A stretch of DNA of 64,000 nucleotides from Zhouia spongiae (lineage in GTDB: Bacteria; Bacteroidota; Bacteroidia; Flavobacteriales; Flavobacteriaceae), in contig NZ_CP094326.1 of the NCBI RefSeq assembly GCF_022760175.1, positions 434,001-498,000 on the forward strand, read 5' to 3'. Both the position numbers and the translations under genes were made by a program. The notes under the pieces were generated by a model. The model saw only the letters and a list, made by a program, of their open reading frames with translations, had not been told where the DNA came from and made no database searches. Below are positions 7,824-16,734 of this stretch, in pieces (position 1 is the stretch's first letter; each line of letters opens with the position of its first letter).

Positions 7824-8351
7824 TTACACTACAAAGTCGCCTGCTTCTTTATGTACGCTCTCTTCGTACCTGTCGATACATTTATCAATGATGGCCCATG
7901 CTTCATTAACATCTCCCCATCCTTCCACATCTACTTTTTTATGTTCGAGATCTTTGTAAACCTGGAAGAAATGCTCAATTTCTTTCACAAGATGTGGATT
8001 AATATCGCTTAAATCGTCCAGTTTATTCCATACCGGATCAGAAATAGGTACACAAACGATCTTTTCGTCCGGCCCTTTTTCATCTGCCATGTGGAATACA
8101 CCTAATGGTTTTACTTCGATGACACAACCCGGAAAAGTCGGCTCGGTAAGTAACACCAAAACATCTAACGGATCTCCATCCAAAGCCAGGGTTTTAGGGA
8201 TAAATCCATAATCGGCAGGATAGTGCATTGAAGAAAAGATCATACGGTCGTAACGTATCTTCTTCAACTCAAAATCGTACTCATACTTATTTCTACTCCC
8301 CTTCGGGATCTCTACTAAAACATCAAAAGATTTTAATTTTGCTGCGCTCAT
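7824..8351 (-). CDS. ppa: Soluble inorganic pyrophosphatase (family I)
   Basis: Cytoplasmic Mg2+-dependent hydrolysis of PPi to two phosphates. The active-site segments EIPKGSRNKYEYD and YPADYGFIPKT, followed by DGDPLDVLVLL with the signature D-x-D-P-x-D, are complete. I start at ATG 8351 (MSAAKLKSFDVLVEIPK), 175 aa, matching the family; the ORF can be extended nine codons upstream but without family sequence. It lies between a DUF5686 gene upstream and hppA downstream, with a strong terminator behind it. Having soluble and membrane pyrophosphatases side by side suggests the cell can either discard or harvest PPi energy (inference). Confidence 0.96.
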   Translation of the reverse strand: MSAAKLKSFDVLVEIPKGSRNKYEYDFELKKIRYDRMIFSSMHYPADYGFIPKTLALDGDPLDVLVLLTEPTFPGCVIEVKPLGVFHMADEKGPDEKIVCVPISDPVWNKLDDLSDINPHLVKEIEHFFQVYKDLEHKKVDVEGWGDVNEAWAIIDKCIDRYEESVHKEAGDFVV

Positions 8352-8464
8352 TGCTCTATTATCTATTAAGGCGTGCAAAGGTAGGGCATCATCTTATATT
8401 TAACAACTAAACTGCTCGTTATGTTGTACATGCTCATTCTTTTTAACAAAAGGATAACCTCTTA

Positions 8465-10957
8465 TTAAAATTCGAACCCGAACGAACCTGTAACGCTAAA
8501 CTTTCTGGCATCGGGCATATCGAAATAATTACCTCTGAAATTAAAGTCGATTCTAAACACCTTAAAAATATTACCTACCCCAAAGGAATACTCCCAGTAA
8601 ATTTTATCGGAAGGAGCTATCAGAAGGATGTTAGCGGGTGCATTCAAAGCCCTGTTCTTATCAGACAGATCTCCCCAGACTCCTCTTAACCCGACTAATT
8701 CCCTTAAGTTCAGGTCCCTGATCAGCGGAATCCTCGAAAACAAGCGTCCGTTGAAATTATGCTCCAAGTGCACCGATGCATAGGTATCGGTTACAAACTC
8801 ATAAAAATTAAGATTAGGAAATGTATTAAAAATAGAGAAATAGGTTTGGTTTCCCGGAACGACATTAAGCAGACTTAACGGTACCTCTCCATAAATCTTA
8901 CCGGCTTCTACGATGGTCTGAAGGCGCCCAAAGCCACCTACCATCCACGGTTTTCTATAATAGAACTGAACCTTTTCATAATCAAAGTCACTATCTAAAA
9001 TTCCTTTTACCCCCAAAGAGTAGTTTAAAAAAAGATGCACATAATCGTCATTCTGATCTCTTCTTTCTACTCCGTAGCCAATCGTTTCCCGTCCAGGCTT
9101 ATAATCCAATGTTACATAGGTTTCAAATTGCCTGGTAACATCAGCTACTCCTCCCGGCTCTCCCGGATCCGCATAACTTAAACTAAAATCATCAGGAAGT
9201 GCCGATCTCATTGTTCTGAACGAACCTCCACCGCGAACTTTAAAATTCTTAAAAACCTCAAACTCTACGCCTGCAGTCGTTAGATTAATATTAGTCAGTT
9301 TATCATTGGCTCCGGCAGTAAACAAGGCAGAGGAAGCAAAACTCCTGCCCAATACATCGTTGGTATTTGTAAGGTTTACCCCGATCTGCTCAACATCTCT
9401 TCTGGTGCCTGCAGAAATTATGATGCGGTTCTTTCTGTCTATTAGCCATTTCGCTGAAAACCCATATTTAAACTTATGGTCTTTTAAGCCATAGGCCGTA
9501 TACCCCTGTAACCTCAACTGGTCGTTGGCTGTTTTATATGTCCGCCCCCCGATACGGGTACGGAGTCCTTCAGCCGGGTTGTAACCATAAGTAGAATATA
9601 ACGGTCCGTAATCGAAATTCAGCTTATCAAATTCAAAATATCCTGAAGCCAGAACCTCTGCCGCTTTATACAACTGTTTAAACTTTGGTACAGTGGTCAG
9701 GGTATCAAGCATTTTATAGATCCCTTTTTCATCTTCATTCAGAACCTCCAGCCTGTTCTTTTCCCAAAATTCATCTTCTCTTTCATAAACCACCGGATTA
9801 AACGGGTCTATTTTTTTATCATAAAAGCTTTTAGGCTTTTCATCATCAAAGACGTGATTATCGTATATGGTAGTTCTCCTTCCGTAAACCCCGCGTGATT
9901 TTTCCTTTTTATTCAGACTAAAGTCTGTTAGCATATAATCGCGTTTGAGCAGGAAAACGGAATCGTTGACCACCTCATATTCTTGTTCTATATACATTTC
10001 TTTTACCCAGTTGATATTGGCACTCTTGGTTGCCTGCATATCAATTTCCTTTACAGCGTATGTAGTATCGTTAACCCAGAACTGTCCTTTAAAAGTTAAC
10101 TCGTTTTTCCTGCGGGGGTAATAAACAATCTTATAGCACCATTTATTATCGCGATATGTACTGTCTGTCAGCACATAGTTATAAGTATCTATACCTGCCT
10201 TAGACAGTGGGCTCACAAAACTCTTATCGAAAAGCTGCAAGTAGTTATCATATATATTGTACTCTGAATAAAGATCGTTTACGTAGGCTATAACAGTCTG
10301 ATTGGTATTAAAGCCGGAGTTTTTATTCCCCAGCAGTTCTTCTTTCTCTTTTTTAAGCTTGTTATCTCCGAATACTTTGTAAAAGGATTCATTTATAAAC
10401 ATTGGCAGGTAGGTTTTTCCCGTAACACTGGAAGTATCGGTGTGATCGAAGATAAACTCCATCCCTTTAAAAAGCCTGCTTTTTATTATTGTCGAATCGA
10501 TGGTGTTCAGGTCAAATTCTATTTTCTCATACTTATCAAAGGCATATTGATCGAACTTATACAACCCGTTTTGCCGTTTCTTGGCCCATACCTTTCTCAA
10601 GATATCTATAGCCGGGTTATTTTTTTTTGATTGTTTTCCGGCATAGAGCACCACTTCTCCGAGCTCTTCGCCTTCAACCAGTTTTATAGTAAGGTTATAA
10701 TTTGTCGATTTCGGAAGCTCTATTTCCTGCGATGTATAGCCTAATAAAGATACAACCAGCACTTTGTACGTATTATCGGACTCCAGGTAAAACCGTCCGT
10801 TATCATTGGTAATAATACCCTCTGTAGAGTTCTTGAACATTACATTGGCAAATGCAATCGGATCGTCATTTTCATCTACCACAACCCCTTCCACCTTGGT
10901 TTGGGACCAACTGATGACAGAAAATAAGAATATAACTAGTGTAAAAAACTTTTTCAT
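8465..10957 (-). CDS. DUF5686 outer-membrane protein with N-terminal carboxypeptidase-regulatory-like domain
   Basis: A large envelope protein common in Bacteroidota. ATG 10957 begins a signal peptide (MKKFFTLVIFLFSVISWSQ). Then comes a carboxypeptidase-regulatory-like beta-sandwich (about residues 20-105: VEGVVVDENDDPIAFANVMF), a long DUF5686 region, and a beta-barrel-like C-terminal half ending FGFEF, a terminal-Phe signature of outer-membrane barrels. 830 aa is normal. Its molecular function is not known; suggestions include a transporter-like or adhesin-like role. A strong terminator separates it from pdhB upstream. Confidence 0.85.
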   Translation of the reverse strand: MKKFFTLVIFLFSVISWSQTKVEGVVVDENDDPIAFANVMFKNSTEGIITNDNGRFYLESDNTYKVLVVSLLGYTSQEIELPKSTNYNLTIKLVEGEELGEVVLYAGKQSKKNNPAIDILRKVWAKKRQNGLYKFDQYAFDKYEKIEFDLNTIDSTIIKSRLFKGMEFIFDHTDTSSVTGKTYLPMFINESFYKVFGDNKLKKEKEELLGNKNSGFNTNQTVIAYVNDLYSEYNIYDNYLQLFDKSFVSPLSKAGIDTYNYVLTDSTYRDNKWCYKIVYYPRRKNELTFKGQFWVNDTTYAVKEIDMQATKSANINWVKEMYIEQEYEVVNDSVFLLKRDYMLTDFSLNKKEKSRGVYGRRTTIYDNHVFDDEKPKSFYDKKIDPFNPVVYEREDEFWEKNRLEVLNEDEKGIYKMLDTLTTVPKFKQLYKAAEVLASGYFEFDKLNFDYGPLYSTYGYNPAEGLRTRIGGRTYKTANDQLRLQGYTAYGLKDHKFKYGFSAKWLIDRKNRIIISAGTRRDVEQIGVNLTNTNDVLGRSFASSALFTAGANDKLTNINLTTAGVEFEVFKNFKVRGGGSFRTMRSALPDDFSLSYADPGEPGGVADVTRQFETYVTLDYKPGRETIGYGVERRDQNDDYVHLFLNYSLGVKGILDSDFDYEKVQFYYRKPWMVGGFGRLQTIVEAGKIYGEVPLSLLNVVPGNQTYFSIFNTFPNLNFYEFVTDTYASVHLEHNFNGRLFSRIPLIRDLNLRELVGLRGVWGDLSDKNRALNAPANILLIAPSDKIYWEYSFGVGNIFKVFRIDFNFRGNYFDMPDARKFSVTGSFGFEF

Positions 10958-10961
10958 ATAT

Positions 10962-11003
10962 AAAAAAAACTTCACCAAGCGAAGATAGCTTAGTGAAGTT
11001 TTA
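10962..11003 (-). terminator. Terminator after pdhB
   Basis: Minus-strand AAAACTTCAC-TAAGC-loop-GCTTG-GTGAAGTTTTTTTT is a long hairpin with an eight-T tail, about 20 nt after the pdhB stop. Confidence 0.9.
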
Positions 11004-11022
11004 TAACGAAAATTTTAAGAAT

Positions 11023-12000
11023 TTATTTATATAAAACCTTTTTTACGGCTTTAATAACGTCGTTTGAATTTGGCAACCATTCTTCAAGAAGCACCGGAGA
11101 ATACGGTGCCGGGGTATCTGCCGTATTGAGCTTAATAACCGGGGCATCCAGGTAATCAAAGGCATTTTCCTGAACCTGGTATGTAATTTCAGTAGCTATA
11201 TTTCCGTAAGGCCATGCCTCTTCCAGGATAACAAGGCGGTTCGTCTTTTTAACAGAATTAAGAATCGCTTCATGGTCTAACGGACGTATGGTCCTTAAAT
11301 CTATAATCTCACAGCTAATCCCTTCTTTCTCCAACTCATCAGCTGCTTTAAAAGCCTCCTTTATGATTTTTCCAAACGATACGATCGTTACATCCGTACC
11401 TTCTCTCTTAATATCAGCAACTCCTATCGGCAATGTGTATTCCCCTTCAGGAACCTCTCCCTTATCTCCATACATTTGCTCAGACTCCATAAAGATCACA
11501 GGGTCATCATCTCTAATGGCCGACTTCAACAATCCTTTTGCATCGTATGGGTTAGAAGGAACTATAACTTTAAGTCCCGGACAGTTTGCATACCAGCTCT
11601 CAAAAGCCTGAGAGTGCGTTGCCGCCAGCTGACCTGCAGAAGCGGTAGGCCCTCTAAAAACGATAGGGATATTAATTTGTCCGCCTGACATCTGACGCAT
11701 TTTAGCAGCATTGTTTATAATCTGGTCGATCCCCACCAACGAAAAGTTGAAGGTCATAAATTCTACTATCGGTCTTAATCCGTTCATTGCCGAACCTACG
11801 CCAATTCCGGCAAATCCTAACTCTGCAATTGGAGTATCTATTACTCTCTTGGCACCAAATTCATCTAGCATTCCTTTAGAAGCTTTATAAGCACCATTGT
11901 ATTCGGCAACTTCCTCACCCATTAAATATATGGACTCATCGCGACGCATTTCTTCGCTCATTGCCTCTGCAATGGCCTCTCTAAACTGAATTGTTCTCAT
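11023..12000 (-). CDS. pdhB: Pyruvate dehydrogenase E1 component, beta subunit
   Basis: Transketolase-like C-terminal half of a two-subunit E1 that decarboxylates pyruvate (or branched 2-oxo acids) with thiamine diphosphate. Visible signatures are MGEEVAEYNGAYKASKG, DTPIAELGFAGIGVGSAMNG, EFMTFNF and RPLDHEAI. 325 aa is the usual length. ATG 12000 is the only reasonable start. The alpha subunit and E2 genes are not in the window. It diverges from etfBA across a spacer with an 18-bp palindrome. Branched-chain E1 beta is the alternative, but the close match to PdhB wording of the motifs favours pyruvate. Confidence 0.92.
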   Translation of the reverse strand: MRTIQFREAIAEAMSEEMRRDESIYLMGEEVAEYNGAYKASKGMLDEFGAKRVIDTPIAELGFAGIGVGSAMNGLRPIVEFMTFNFSLVGIDQIINNAAKMRQMSGGQINIPIVFRGPTASAGQLAATHSQAFESWYANCPGLKVIVPSNPYDAKGLLKSAIRDDDPVIFMESEQMYGDKGEVPEGEYTLPIGVADIKREGTDVTIVSFGKIIKEAFKAADELEKEGISCEIIDLRTIRPLDHEAILNSVKKTNRLVILEEAWPYGNIATEITYQVQENAFDYLDAPVIKLNTADTPAPYSPVLLEEWLPNSNDVIKAVKKVLYK

Positions 12001-12041
12001 GAATATCTCTTATTACCTTTATTCGTATTCAAAACGGAAAG

Positions 12042-12049
12042 CAAAAATA
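12042..12049 (-). promoter_or_regulatory. pdhB -7 promoter element TATTTTTG
   Basis: A perfect TANNTTTG on the minus strand about 42 nt before the pdhB start. No clear -33 TTG at the standard gap. Confidence 0.45.
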
Positions 12050-12092
12050 GCAATTATGTATTAAGTATATAAACATCTTTTTGTGAAATATT

Positions 12093-12110
12093 TACTATGC
12101 GCGCATAGTA
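12093..12110. promoter_or_regulatory. Perfect 18-bp palindrome between pdhB and etfB (putative operator)
   Basis: TACTATGCGCGCATAGTA is a perfect palindrome in the divergent spacer. Its GC core stands out from the AT-rich surroundings. Its centre lies about 34.5 nt before the last base of a near-consensus etfB -7 element (TATCTTCG, 12129-12136), close to where a class II activator or a repressor would bind. TetR-type regulators of acyl-CoA metabolism often use such sites, but the regulator is unknown. Confidence 0.6.
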
Positions 12111-12168
12111 TTTTATGAAAAATATCAGTATCTTCGTAGCACTCTAATTAAAACAAAACATACAGCAT

Positions 12169-12915
12169 ATGAAAATATTAGTGTGCATCAGTCACGTTCC
12201 GGATACAACATCCAAGATAAATTTCACGGAAAATGATACGAAATTCGACACTAACGGTGTTCAGTTTGTCATTAACCCCAACGATGAATTCGGTTTAACA
12301 AGAGCGATCTGGTTCAAGGAAAAGCAAGGTGCTTCTGTTACAGTAGTCAATGTTGGCGGTACAGAAACCGAACCCACATTAAGAAAGGCTCTTGCCATAG
12401 GTGCAGATGAAGCCATCAGAGTGAATGCAGAACCTACTGATGGTTTTTTTGTAGCTAAACAACTGGCTAAAGTAGTTCAGGACGGGGGCTATGATCTGAT
12501 CATTGCGGGAAGAGAGTCTATTGATTACAATGGTGGTATGGTACCCGGAATGCTAGCTACGCTTACAAATGCGAACTTTGTAAACACTTGTATCGGCCTG
12601 GAAATAGACGGAAATACAGCAACAGCCATCCGCGAGATCGACGGTGGTAAAGAAACACTAAAAACCAACTTACCTCTTGTTGTCGGGGCACAAAAAGGAC
12701 TTGTAGAAGAAAGCGATTTACGCATACCGAACATGAGAGGTATCATGATGGCCAGAAAAAAACAACTGGCAGTTACAGAACCTGCTGAAGCAACGCAGGC
12801 GACCAAAGCCGTTCAATTTGAAAAACCTGCTCCAAAAGGCGAGGTAAAACTAATTTCTCCTGATAATGTAGATGAATTGGTTGACCTTTTACATAACGAG
12901 GCAAAAGTTATATAA
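12169..12915 (+). CDS. etfB: Electron transfer flavoprotein beta subunit
   Basis: Smaller subunit of the FAD/AMP-containing heterodimer that takes electrons from acyl-CoA and other dehydrogenases and passes them to ETF:quinone oxidoreductase. KILVCISHVPDTTSKI at the N-terminus, the NPNDEFGLTRAI segment, and the AMP-binding region DLIIAGRESIDYNGGMVPGMLA are family signatures. 248 aa is normal. It is followed 85 nt later by etfA on the same strand. No acyl-CoA dehydrogenase gene lies nearby, so the electron donors must be encoded elsewhere. Confidence 0.95.
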   Translation: MKILVCISHVPDTTSKINFTENDTKFDTNGVQFVINPNDEFGLTRAIWFKEKQGASVTVVNVGGTETEPTLRKALAIGADEAIRVNAEPTDGFFVAKQLAKVVQDGGYDLIIAGRESIDYNGGMVPGMLATLTNANFVNTCIGLEIDGNTATAIREIDGGKETLKTNLPLVVGAQKGLVEESDLRIPNMRGIMMARKKQLAVTEPAEATQATKAVQFEKPAPKGEVKLISPDNVDELVDLLHNEAKVI

Positions 12916-13000
12916 ACCAACCTCATAACCGGCTTTCACCCAAAAAACAGTTAAAAACTTACCTTATCATACATAAGGTACCCGAAAAAAATAAAAACAT

Positions 13001-13969
13001 ATGTCAGTTTTAGTATACACCGAATCTGAAAACGGTAATTTTAAAAAAATTGCATTCGAAACAGCCTCTTATGCGAAAGAGGTAGCCAATATGCTTGGCA
13101 CAACAGTTACGGCAATTGCCATTAATGTTGAGAATCCATCCGAACTATCAAAATACGGCGTTGATAAAGTCCTTACAGTAAATAATGACAAACTAACAAA
13201 CTTTAACGCCAAAGCTTATGCAGATGCCATTCGGCAAGCTGCAACTAAAGAAAGTGCCAAAGTGGTCGTTATCAACTCCAGTGCCAACGATAAATATCTG
13301 GCTCCGGTTCTGGCTGTAGACCTGAATGCCGGTTATGCTTCAAATGTTGTCGCACTTCCGGTAAGCACAGAACCTTTTAAGGTTAAGCGCACGGCTTTTA
13401 CCAACAAAGCGTTTAACATCACAGCAATAAATGCTGACGTAAAGCTTATCGGCTTGGCAAAAAACTCCTTTGGATTAAAAGAAAGTGACGGAGCGGCAAC
13501 TGCCGAAGCTTTTGAACCTTCGTTAAAAGATGAAGATTTTAATATCAGTGTAAAATCTGTGGATAAAGCTACCGGAAAAGTCACCATTGCTGATGCTGAA
13601 ATCGTAGTGTCCGGAGGACGTGGTCTGAAAGGGCCGGAAAACTGGGGTATGATTGAAGATCTGGCTGCTGTCCTCGGTGCTGCAACGGCCTGCTCGAAAC
13701 CCGTATCTGATATGGGATGGAGACCTCATGAAGAACACGTGGGACAAACAGGAAAACCTGTTGCTTCCAACTTATATATTGCCGTCGGTATTTCAGGGGC
13801 CATCCAGCATTTGGCCGGTATTAATGCATCTAAGGTAAAAGTAGTCATCAATAACGATCCGGAAGCTCCTTTCTTCAAGGCAGCCGATTATGGTATTGTT
13901 GGCGATGCCTTCGAAGTGGTTCCTAAACTCGTTGAAAAATTGAAAGAATTTAAGGCTAATAACGCATAA
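13001..13969 (+). CDS. etfA: Electron transfer flavoprotein alpha subunit
   Basis: FAD-binding partner of EtfB. The C-terminal FAD domain shows [21 protein letters not shown], then [20 protein letters not shown] and [16 protein letters not shown], ending with [19 protein letters not shown]. These are the canonical EtfA signatures. 322 aa. The 85-nt gap to etfB has no terminator, so the two form one operon. A strong hairpin follows the stop codon. Confidence 0.96.
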   Translation: MSVLVYTESENGNFKKIAFETASYAKEVANMLGTTVTAIAINVENPSELSKYGVDKVLTVNNDKLTNFNAKAYADAIRQAATKESAKVVVINSSANDKYLAPVLAVDLNAGYASNVVALPVSTEPFKVKRTAFTNKAFNITAINADVKLIGLAKNSFGLKESDGAATAEAFEPSLKDEDFNISVKSVDKATGKVTIADAEIVVSGGRGLKGPENWGMIEDLAAVLGAATACSKPVSDMGWRPHEEHVGQTGKPVASNLYIAVGISGAIQHLAGINASKVKVVINNDPEAPFFKAADYGIVGDAFEVVPKLVEKLKEFKANNA

Positions 13970-13989
13970 TTTTGCTAAATTGTGCCCCA

Positions 13990-14039
13990 CAAGGGCTGCC
14001 TGAAAATTGGGTATTAGGCTCAAATTCAGGCAGCCCTTG
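13990..14039 (+). terminator. Hairpin terminator after etfA
   Basis: CAAGGGCTGCCTGAA and TTCAGGCAGCCCTTG form a perfect 15-bp stem with a 20-nt loop, 20 nt after the etfA stop. The tail (CTATTTTATATT) is only moderately T-rich. Confidence 0.75.
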
Positions 14040-14056
14040 CTATTTTATATTGGTAT

Positions 14057-14680
14057 ATGAGTCTAGTTAAGCTTACAATAAAAGGAATTTCATACAGTCA
14101 GACGCAAAATGGAGCTTACGCTCTTATTTTAAATGAAGTTGATGGTGAACGAAAGCTACCGATAGTTATAGGAGCCTTTGAAGCACAGTCTATTGCCATT
14201 GCCCTTGAAAAAGAAATCAAACCACCCAGACCGCTTACACATGATCTTTTCAAGAATTTTGCAGACCGTTTCGATATTGTCATAAAACAGGTGATTATCC
14301 ACAAATTAGTTGATGGTGTTTTTTATTCGAGCATCATCTGTGAAAGAGACCAGATCGAAGAGATCATCGATGCCAGGACCAGTGATGCCATTGCTTTGGC
14401 TCTTAGGTTCAACGCTCCTATATTTACGTACAAAAACATCCTGGACAAAGCCGGGATTTACCTTAAATTCTCCTCAAAAGATAAGGAAGAGGAAAAGGAA
14501 GAAAGCATCGTAGTTGACGAAATACTTTCAGGTGAAAGTCAACCGGTAAGCAAGCGGGAATCCTATAAAAAACATTCATTAAAAGAACTCTACGATCTGT
14601 TAGACAGCGCTGTTGCTAATGAAGACTACGAAAAAGCAGCACAAATAAGAGATGAAATCTCCAAGCGCGAAAAGAAATAA
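14057..14680 (+). CDS. DUF151 bifunctional nuclease-like protein with C-terminal UVR motif
   Basis: The N-terminal two thirds (about residues 5-135) match the DUF151/bifunctional nuclease fold: GAYALILNEVDGERKLPIVIG, AFEAQSIAIALE and DARTSDAIALALRF. The last about 35 residues (LKELYDLLDSAVANEDYEKAAQIRDEI) form a UvrB/UvrC-type UVR helical pair, usual in the Bacteroidota members. Some family members have DNase/RNase activity; the role here is unknown. ATG 14057 gives 207 aa. The nucleoside transporter gene begins 10 nt after its stop, suggesting co-transcription. Confidence 0.88.
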   Translation: MSLVKLTIKGISYSQTQNGAYALILNEVDGERKLPIVIGAFEAQSIAIALEKEIKPPRPLTHDLFKNFADRFDIVIKQVIIHKLVDGVFYSSIICERDQIEEIIDARTSDAIALALRFNAPIFTYKNILDKAGIYLKFSSKDKEEEKEESIVVDEILSGESQPVSKRESYKKHSLKELYDLLDSAVANEDYEKAAQIRDEISKREKK

Positions 14681-14690
14681 GTTTCCAAAT

Positions 14691-16382
14691 ATGAAGAAAA
14701 TATTACTCTGTTTAGTCATTTTATTTTCTGCTATCAGCATCAAAGCGCAGGAAATAGAGAAAAACTGGCAGTTTGAATCAGCCGGCACAACATCTGACTC
14801 CACTCTTTTTAGCGCCGGTAAACAAGACTCTTTACACTTAGCCAATGGTGAATTTACCTTTTCGTTAAAAGCTAAAAACAATCTAAAAGCTTCCGGAAAC
14901 TATATCCATCAGAATAAGCTGCTTCTTTTAAAGTATGAAAAACCAAACGATACTCTTGTAACTTATAAGATATCTGAGCTGACGGACTCTACGCTGGTAT
15001 TAAAAGAAAAAGATGTTTTTTATAAATTCACAGAAAGAAGAAACGATAAAAATGTTGCTTCAGGCACTATACTCCCTAGTGAAGGGTTTACCCTGAATGG
15101 TTTTCTTCGCGGGGTTTTAGGAATGTTTGTCCTTATATGCATTGCATTTATTTTTAGCAGCAACAGGAAAGCGATAAACTGGAAAACCGTAGCTATCGGA
15201 ATCGCCTCGCAACTTTTGCTGGCAATAGGTATACTTAAAGTCTCTTTTATTAAAAAAGCTTTTGAATTTGTCGGTCATATTTTTGTTTTGATATTAGACT
15301 TCACCAAGGCAGGAAGTGAATTTCTATTGGGGGATATGATGAATGTAGACAGTTTTGGTTTTATATTTTTGTTTCAGGTACTACCTACCATCATATTCTT
15401 TTCAGCATTAACCTCCGTGCTGTTTTATTTCGGTGTTATCCAGATTGTTGTACGCGGTATGGCATGGGTATTAACCAAGTTACTGGGTATATCAGGTGCT
15501 GAAAGTCTTTCTGTTGCCGGAAACATCTTCTTAGGACAAACCGAGGCTCCCCTGATGATTAAAGCATACCTGGAACGAATGACCAGATCGGAAATCCTTT
15601 TGGTAATGGTTGGAGGAATGGCTACAGTGGCCGGCGGTGTATTGGCAGCTTATATCGGATTTTTAGGTGGTGACGACCCCGCATTAAGGCTCGTTTACGC
15701 AAAACACCTTCTAGCCGCTTCTGTGATGGCAGCTCCGGGAGCAATTGTTGTTTCTAAGGTTTTATACCCGCAACAGGAAAAACCAAATACCGACGTTGAA
15801 GTTTCATCAGATAAAATCGGTGCCAATGTGCTTGATGCCATCGCAAACGGTACCACAGAAGGCCTTAAACTGGCTGCCAATGTCGGTGCCATGCTATTGG
15901 TTTTTATAGCATTTATCTCCATGATCAACTATGTGCTGGGAAAAGTCGGCTCATTAACCACTTTAAATATACTTTTAGCACAACATACACCCTATGATTC
16001 ATTTTCATTAGAATCTATTTTAGGTTTTGTCTTCGCTCCGTTAATGTGGATCATCGGGGTTGCAAAAGAAGATATGATGCTGATGGGGCAATTACTGGGG
16101 ATTAAACTGGCTGCCAGTGAATTTGTAGGCTATGTGCAATTAGCAGAGCTTAAAAATGCTGCTTCAAACATCCACTTTACCTACAACAAGTCTATTATCA
16201 TGGCTACCTATATGTTATGCGGATTTGCAAACTTTGCTTCTATTGGGATACAAATTGGCGGAATAGGCTCATTAGCTCCCGGACAAAGGAGAACACTTTC
16301 CGAATTCGGCATGAAAGCTGTACTTGGCGGCACATTAGCATCGCTCTTGTCTGCTACCATCGCAGGAATGATTATTGGTTAA
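14691..16382 (+). CDS. CNT-family nucleoside transporter with an N-terminal signal peptide and lipocalin-like domain
   Basis: Concentrative nucleoside transporter (NupC family) that imports nucleosides with H+ or Na+. I start at ATG 14691 (MKKILLCLVILFSAISIKAQ), a signal peptide. Residues 20-125 form a small beta-rich domain (WQFESAGTTSDSTLF, YKISELTDSTLVLKEKD) like Bacteroidota lipocalin-like domains. The transporter body follows, with GNIFLGQTEAPLMIKAYL and MATVAGGVLAAYIGF, the core CNT motifs, and about 8-9 membrane helices. 563 aa is longer than plain NupC (about 400) because of the fused domain. It lies 10 nt after the DUF151 gene. The transporter assignment is firm; the added domain's role is unknown. 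Confidence 0.9.
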   Translation: MKKILLCLVILFSAISIKAQEIEKNWQFESAGTTSDSTLFSAGKQDSLHLANGEFTFSLKAKNNLKASGNYIHQNKLLLLKYEKPNDTLVTYKISELTDSTLVLKEKDVFYKFTERRNDKNVASGTILPSEGFTLNGFLRGVLGMFVLICIAFIFSSNRKAINWKTVAIGIASQLLLAIGILKVSFIKKAFEFVGHIFVLILDFTKAGSEFLLGDMMNVDSFGFIFLFQVLPTIIFFSALTSVLFYFGVIQIVVRGMAWVLTKLLGISGAESLSVAGNIFLGQTEAPLMIKAYLERMTRSEILLVMVGGMATVAGGVLAAYIGFLGGDDPALRLVYAKHLLAASVMAAPGAIVVSKVLYPQQEKPNTDVEVSSDKIGANVLDAIANGTTEGLKLAANVGAMLLVFIAFISMINYVLGKVGSLTTLNILLAQHTPYDSFSLESILGFVFAPLMWIIGVAKEDMMLMGQLLGIKLAASEFVGYVQLAELKNAASNIHFTYNKSIIMATYMLCGFANFASIGIQIGGIGSLAPGQRRTLSEFGMKAVLGGTLASLLSATIAGMIIG

Positions 16383-16584
16383 AGAAAAAGGGAAAGGTTT
16401 ACCTGTCGATTATTAAAAGTATATTCCGTTTACATAAGGAATTTCAAAAAACCCTATGTCCGGACCGATGCCAGAAGTCTTGTAAAGGAAATATATACCA
16501 TTACCGCTCATTACTCGATCATCGAGATTTAAATGCTCTGACGCTTGTTCTTGTGGAATATTCCTAAAGGAATTCATTGGACTT

Positions 16585-16621
16585 GCCCTTGTGAAATAGT
16601 CCTGAAGGAATTTCACAGGGC
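16585..16621. repeat. Inverted repeat hairpin with bulged T
   Basis: GCCCTTGTGAAAT pairs with ATTTCACAGGGC (12 bp plus one bulged T) around a 12-nt loop containing CCTGAAGG. The bulged-T layout mirrors the REP-like repeats in this window. Confidence 0.5.
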
Positions 16622-16697
16622 TTGCGTCGAAATGTTTTGCCATGCGCCGGGCTCCATCGCTAAAAAGGGCTACCAGACCTTTTCTTTACGCTTGGCT

Positions 16698-16727
16698 CTC
16701 TCGTGGGCTTGCCCCGAGGTCGTTTAC
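16698..16727 (+). repeat. REP-like hairpin repeat, copy B
   Basis: CTCG-T-GGGC-TT-GCCC-CGAG then GTCGTTTAC. Same bulged-T hairpin and same 3' tail as the copy at 2529-2558 on the other strand, with a compensatory base-pair change in the stem. Confidence 0.65.
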
Positions 16728-16734
16728 CCGAAAT

